Positions 60,884 through 64,000 of a DNA stretch of 64,000 bases are shown here, one piece after another. The DNA is from Rhizobium sp. BT03 (GTDB taxonomy: Bacteria > Pseudomonadota > Alphaproteobacteria > Rhizobiales > Rhizobiaceae): assembly GCF_030053155.1 (NCBI RefSeq), contig NZ_CP125640.1:3880001-3944000 (forward strand), given 5' to 3'. The notes under the pieces are model-generated. The model saw only the letters and a list, made by a program, of their open reading frames with translations. It was not told the origin of the DNA and searched no databases. How positions within the stretch are numbered: position 1 is the first letter of the stretch; every line of letters starts with the position of its first letter. The translations under genes and the position numbers were made by a program.

Positions 60884-62620
60884 ATGATGAATGCAAAGAC
60901 GCAATTCTCCGAGGGAAAAACGGCCTCCGCCAAAGGCATGCCTGACGCTGCGGTGAAATACCGGGCCTATCCGCAGGTGAACATTCCCGACCGCACCTGG
61001 CCGACGAAGACCATCACCAAGGCGCCGGTCTGGTGCTCGGTCGACCTGCGCGACGGCAACCAGGCACTGGTCGACCCGATGGGCCACGACCGCAAGGCGC
61101 GCATGTTCCAGCTGCTGCTGGAGATGGGCTTCAAGGAAATCGAGATCGGTTTCCCCTCGGCTTCGCAGACCGATTTCGATTTCGCCCGCTGGTGCGTGGA
61201 AGAGGGCAACGTGCCCGCCGACGTCTCGCTGCAGGTGCTGGTGCAATGCCGCCCGGAACTGATCACCCGCACCTTCGAAGCACTGGAAGGCGCAAACCGG
61301 CCGATCGTGCATTTCTACAACTCGACCAGCGAGCTGCAGCGCCGCGTCGTCTTCGCCAAGGATGTGCAGGGCATCAAGCAGATCGCCGTCGATGCCGCCA
61401 AGATGATAACCGACATGGCCGTCAAGGCAGGCGGCGGCTACCGTTTCGAATATTCGCCCGAGAGCTTTACCGGCACGGAACTCGAAGTGGCGCTGGAAAT
61501 CTGCAACGGCGTCATCGAGGTGGTCAAGCCGACGCCCGATAACAAGCTGATCATCAACCTGCCGTCCACCGTCGAGATGGCGACGCCGAACGTCTATGCC
61601 GACCAGATCGAGTGGATGTGCCGCAATCTCGACAATCGCGAAAACCTGATCATCTCGCTGCACCCGCATAACGACCGCGGCACCGGCATCGCCGCTGCCG
61701 AACTGGCCTTGCTGGCAGGCGCCGACCGTGTCGAAGGCACGCTCTTCGGCAATGGCGAGCGCACCGGCAATGTCGACATGGTGACGATGGCGCTGAACAT
61801 GTTCACGCAAGGCGTCGATCCCGAGATCGACTGCTCCAATATCGAGCGCATCAAGGAAGTGTTCGAATATTCCAACCAGATGGCGATCGGCGAACGTCAT
61901 CCTTACGTCGGCGAGCTGGTCTATACGGCTTTCTCCGGTTCGCATCAGGATGCGATCAACAAGGGTATGAAGGCGGCGCAGGTCGCCAACCATCCCGTCT
62001 GGGAAGTGCCGTATCTGCCGATCGATCCGCGTGACGTCGGCCGTTCCTACGAGGCGATCATCCGCATCAACTCGCAGTCCGGCAAGGGCGGCATCGCCTA
62101 TATCCTGCAGCAGGATTACGGGCTGAACCTGCCGCGCAACCTGCAGGTGGAATTCCGCGAGGATATCCAGCGCATTACCGACGTCGAGGGCAAGGAGCTT
62201 CCTTCAAAGCGGATCTACGACCGTTTCATCGAGCGCTACGTGACGCAGCCCGATGGGCGCCTCAAGTTCGTCGACCACCACACCTATCCCGATACCGAGC
62301 ACAAGGGCCAACGGATCGTGGCGGCCGAAATTACCGACAATGGCGAGATCAAGCGCATCGAAGGGCGCGGCAACGGCCCGATCGACGGCTTCATCAACGC
62401 GCTGTCGCATTATCTCGGCATCGAGATGTCGGTGGAGGACTATTCCGAGCATTCGCTGCAGCACGGCTCGAACGCGGCGGCGATCTCCTATGTCGAGACC
62501 TCCTATCCAGGCGGCAAGCTCTTCGGCGCCGGCATCAATACCAACATTGTCGCGGCCTCGCTGGAAGCGATCGTCTCGGCCGCCAACCGGGTGCTCGAGG
62601 TGAAGGCCGGCAAGGCCTGA
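60884..62620 (+). CDS. leuA: 2-isopropylmalate synthase
   Basis: Condenses 2-oxoisovalerate and acetyl-CoA, the first leucine-specific step. The 578-residue product is of the longer (LeuA type 2) form: VWCSVDLRDGNQALVDPMGH (metal and substrate Arg/Asp), SLHPHNDRGTGIAAAELALL (metal His), GADRVEGTLFGNGERTGNVD, and a C-terminal Leu-feedback LeuA dimer domain (GNGPIDGFINALSHYLGIEM). GAGGAGACGAT precedes ATG 60884; another ATG follows at 60887. Regulation by the leader upstream is likely. Confidence 0.96.
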   Translation: MMNAKTQFSEGKTASAKGMPDAAVKYRAYPQVNIPDRTWPTKTITKAPVWCSVDLRDGNQALVDPMGHDRKARMFQLLLEMGFKEIEIGFPSASQTDFDFARWCVEEGNVPADVSLQVLVQCRPELITRTFEALEGANRPIVHFYNSTSELQRRVVFAKDVQGIKQIAVDAAKMITDMAVKAGGGYRFEYSPESFTGTELEVALEICNGVIEVVKPTPDNKLIINLPSTVEMATPNVYADQIEWMCRNLDNRENLIISLHPHNDRGTGIAAAELALLAGADRVEGTLFGNGERTGNVDMVTMALNMFTQGVDPEIDCSNIERIKEVFEYSNQMAIGERHPYVGELVYTAFSGSHQDAINKGMKAAQVANHPVWEVPYLPIDPRDVGRSYEAIIRINSQSGKGGIAYILQQDYGLNLPRNLQVEFREDIQRITDVEGKELPSKRIYDRFIERYVTQPDGRLKFVDHHTYPDTEHKGQRIVAAEITDNGEIKRIEGRGNGPIDGFINALSHYLGIEMSVEDYSEHSLQHGSNAAAISYVETSYPGGKLFGAGINTNIVAASLEAIVSAANRVLEVKAGKA

Positions 62621-62690
62621 TTAATTGGTGAAGTAATCTTGGTGCTTTGATCATTGCCCGTCGCCGATGCTTCGGGCATTCGCTTCTATC

Positions 62691-62816
62691 AGCGCCAGCG
62701 GCCCCCTCATCCGCCTTCTCCCCGCTGGGGAGAAGAGGAGTCGAGACGTCGCCGCGAGTCTCTTCTCCCCAGCGGGGAGAAGGTGCCGGCAGGCGGATGA
62801 GGGGGCCGCTGGCGCT
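62691..62816. repeat. RIME-type palindromic mosaic element, second copy
   Basis: AGCGCCAGCGGCCCCCTCATCC... (62691-62715) and its perfect 25-base reverse complement at 62792-62816 enclose two TCTCCCC-GCTG-GGGAGA hairpins. Blocks match the element at 9881-10040. It lies between the converging leuA and anti-sigma genes. Confidence 0.88.
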
Positions 62817-62888
62817 GCTGGTCGATTTTGCCATGGTACCGCCTCAGCTTCGCTGGCGGTAACATTCGTCACATACGATAGCCGGCGA

Positions 62889-63731
62889 TCAGATCGCCGT
62901 GGCGATTTTCATGGCGAGCTGGCCGAGCGTCGCTTCGGCGGAGGGACCGGCAAGCACATAGGAGGTGCCGGCATTGTGCCAGGTCACGAGGCCGATCTCG
63001 TCCTTGATCGTTTCCTTGAAATCGTCGGTCTCCGGCGGCTGCGCGTCCTTGCGGAAGCAGATGGAGATGACGTCGCCGTCGGCGTTGGAATAGACGAGCT
63101 GGCCGACAGGGCGGCTGTCGCCGAGAATGACGCGGGCGCCCTGGAAGGTCCAGGATTCGGCGCTGAGATCGGGCACGCGGAAGGGCACGCCGATCGCGGT
63201 CGTGAGCCAGCTGGAAATTTCCTCGGCCTGCGAGGCCGGCACTTCGACGAGGTGGCGGGGCTGACGGATCAGCAGGCGCTGATAGGCGGTGACGTCGCCC
63301 AGCCAGTCGCTGGTATTGGCCGGCGCCGCTGTCGAGGTCGTGGTGGCGATCTCGTCGGCATCCGGGCTGACGCCGACGAAATAGCCGATGCCGCAGCCGA
63401 TGACGAAGAGGATGAGGGCGGCGGCCAGCGCCTGTGGGCCGCTTGGTGCCAGCTTCACCGGCGGGCGCGTGGCGCGCTGGGCGATCGGCGTCTTCGGCGG
63501 CTGCGTGCTCTTGATCGAGCGGACGAGGGCGAGCGGCACCGGCTCCTTCAGGATGTCGTCGAGGCGGCGGCGGCCGAAATCGGCGCCGTGGCGAAGCTTC
63601 TCGTGCAGCCGGCGTGCATTCTCGTCGGTTGCCAGGCGCTGCTCCAGTTCGTGGCGCTGTTCGGGCGAGACCTCGCCATCGAGAAGGGCGGTGAGCTGGG
63701 CTTCGAGCGGCAATTTCCTAAGATCGAGCAA
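62889..63731 (-). CDS. Membrane anti-sigma factor
   Basis: A 280-residue protein with an N-terminal cytoplasmic anti-sigma domain (LEAQLTALLDGEVSPEQRHE, LATDENARRLHEKLRHGADF), one transmembrane helix at residues 102-120 (LAAALILFVIGCGIGYFVG) and a ~160-residue periplasmic sensor part. TTG 63731 is the most likely start: it falls one base after the sigma stop with AGGT upstream. The frame is open to ATG 63809, but that would overlap the sigma gene by 77 bases. Confidence 0.85.
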   Translation of the reverse strand: MLDLRKLPLEAQLTALLDGEVSPEQRHELEQRLATDENARRLHEKLRHGADFGRRRLDDILKEPVPLALVRSIKSTQPPKTPIAQRATRPPVKLAPSGPQALAAALILFVIGCGIGYFVGVSPDADEIATTTSTAAPANTSDWLGDVTAYQRLLIRQPRHLVEVPASQAEEISSWLTTAIGVPFRVPDLSAESWTFQGARVILGDSRPVGQLVYSNADGDVISICFRKDAQPPETDDFKETIKDEIGLVTWHNAGTSYVLAGPSAEATLGQLAMKIATAI

Positions 63732-63732
63732 T

Positions 63733-64000
63733 TCAGTACCTGTGGATCGGGTGAGTGCCGGCAAGCCCGGCAAAATGCAGCCTTGCGGTCGCGAGCTGTG
63801 AGACGACATTTGCCACCGGCGTGCCCATGATGTCGGCCGCCTGCTGATAGCTGTGGCCTTCGACGTCGACGAGCAGGAACATGCTGGAAAGACCTTCCGG
63901 CATATCGGCGATCATGTGATGAATGGCGTCGGGATCGACTGCGGTCGAGCGTTCGCGCGCGGCTTCGCGAATATCGGTGACATTGCCGCGGAGGGAGGCC
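63733..64000 (-). CDS. ECF sigma factor, C-terminal part, cut by window edge
   Basis: The visible 88 residues hold sigma-70 region 4: MPEGLSSMFLLVDVEGHSYQ, QAADIMGTPVANVVSQLATA. It is followed within one base by its anti-sigma factor. Regions 2 and the start codon are outside the window. The frame is open to the edge. Confidence 0.85.
   Translation of the reverse strand, partial: ASLRGNVTDIREAARERSTAVDPDAIHHMIADMPEGLSSMFLLVDVEGHSYQQAADIMGTPVANVVSQLATARLHFAGLAGTHPIHRY

Overview
The window is about 61% G+C by eye, densely coded, and reads as a chromosomal segment of a fast-growing rhizobium, most likely in the Rhizobium leguminosarum / R. etli group. The strongest pointers are a eukaryotic-type glutamine synthetase gene (glnII) divergent from its 63-residue inhibitor gene gstI, a BacA peptide transporter, a choXWV choline importer, a fused anthranilate synthase trpE(G) behind a short WWW leader peptide, and palindromic intergenic elements of the rhizobial RIME type. 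There is no sign of a phage, plasmid backbone, insertion sequence, CRISPR array, tRNA or rRNA.

Layout. 1-2 kb: truncated 3-hydroxybutyrate dehydrogenase divergent from glycerol kinase. 2.1-4.8 kb: a YCII/DGPF protein, an ECF42-type sigma factor, an SRPBCC protein and a GIY-YIG protein; the first and third genes carry the same sigma-like promoter (TGTCGG-N17-CGTC). 5.1-14 kb: LLM oxidoreductase, map, MFS transporter, bacA, secreted polysaccharide deacetylase, NnrU, a TPR membrane protein and der. 14.2-17 kb: MarR regulator divergent from a secreted esterase with repeated operator-like sites, then a glycosyltransferase. 17.2-18.9 kb: the nitrogen-controlled glnII/gstI pair. 19-26 kb: KDG-type sugar kinase, a small secreted protein, and a complete oligopeptide ABC importer (oppABCDF order on the minus strand). 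26.5-32.2 kb: alpha-glucosidase, a PIN toxin/antitoxin pair, adenine deaminase, a small lipoprotein and a LivK-type binding protein. 32.6-39.4 kb: HD-GYP protein with a short C-terminus, omega-amino-acid:pyruvate transaminase, NolR-like ArsR regulator, HugZ-like protein, and choline importer.

39.6-49.8 kb: thymidine kinase, a coiled-coil protein next to a DUF2333 protein, a PAS/LuxR pair, a tandemly duplicated ClpP-fold secreted protein, UPF0114, formate-tetrahydrofolate ligase and an extensin-like protein. 50-57.4 kb: heme-type TonB receptor behind a RirA-type IRO box, trpL-trpE(G), two uncharacterised genes (one DUF2161), a CDF exporter and queF. 57.5-64 kb: DUF2076 protein, a ClpP paralogue, BenE transporter, a candidate leu leader peptide and leuA, and finally an anti-sigma/ECF sigma pair cut by the right edge.

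The main themes are nitrogen and amino-acid supply (glnII, opp, liv-type, cho, trp, leu), nutrient import, and layered regulation. Five regulatory arrangements can be read from sequence: the ECF42 promoter pair, the MarR 13-mers, the tandem NtrC-like 17-mers between gstI and glnII, the IRO box before the heme receptor, and two leader-peptide genes (trp and leu) whose predicted promoters would start transcription at the leader ATG itself. No wholly unknown system stands out; the most unusual items are the ECF42/DGPF/SRPBCC module, the asymmetrically degraded tandem ClpP-fold protein, and the leu leader.
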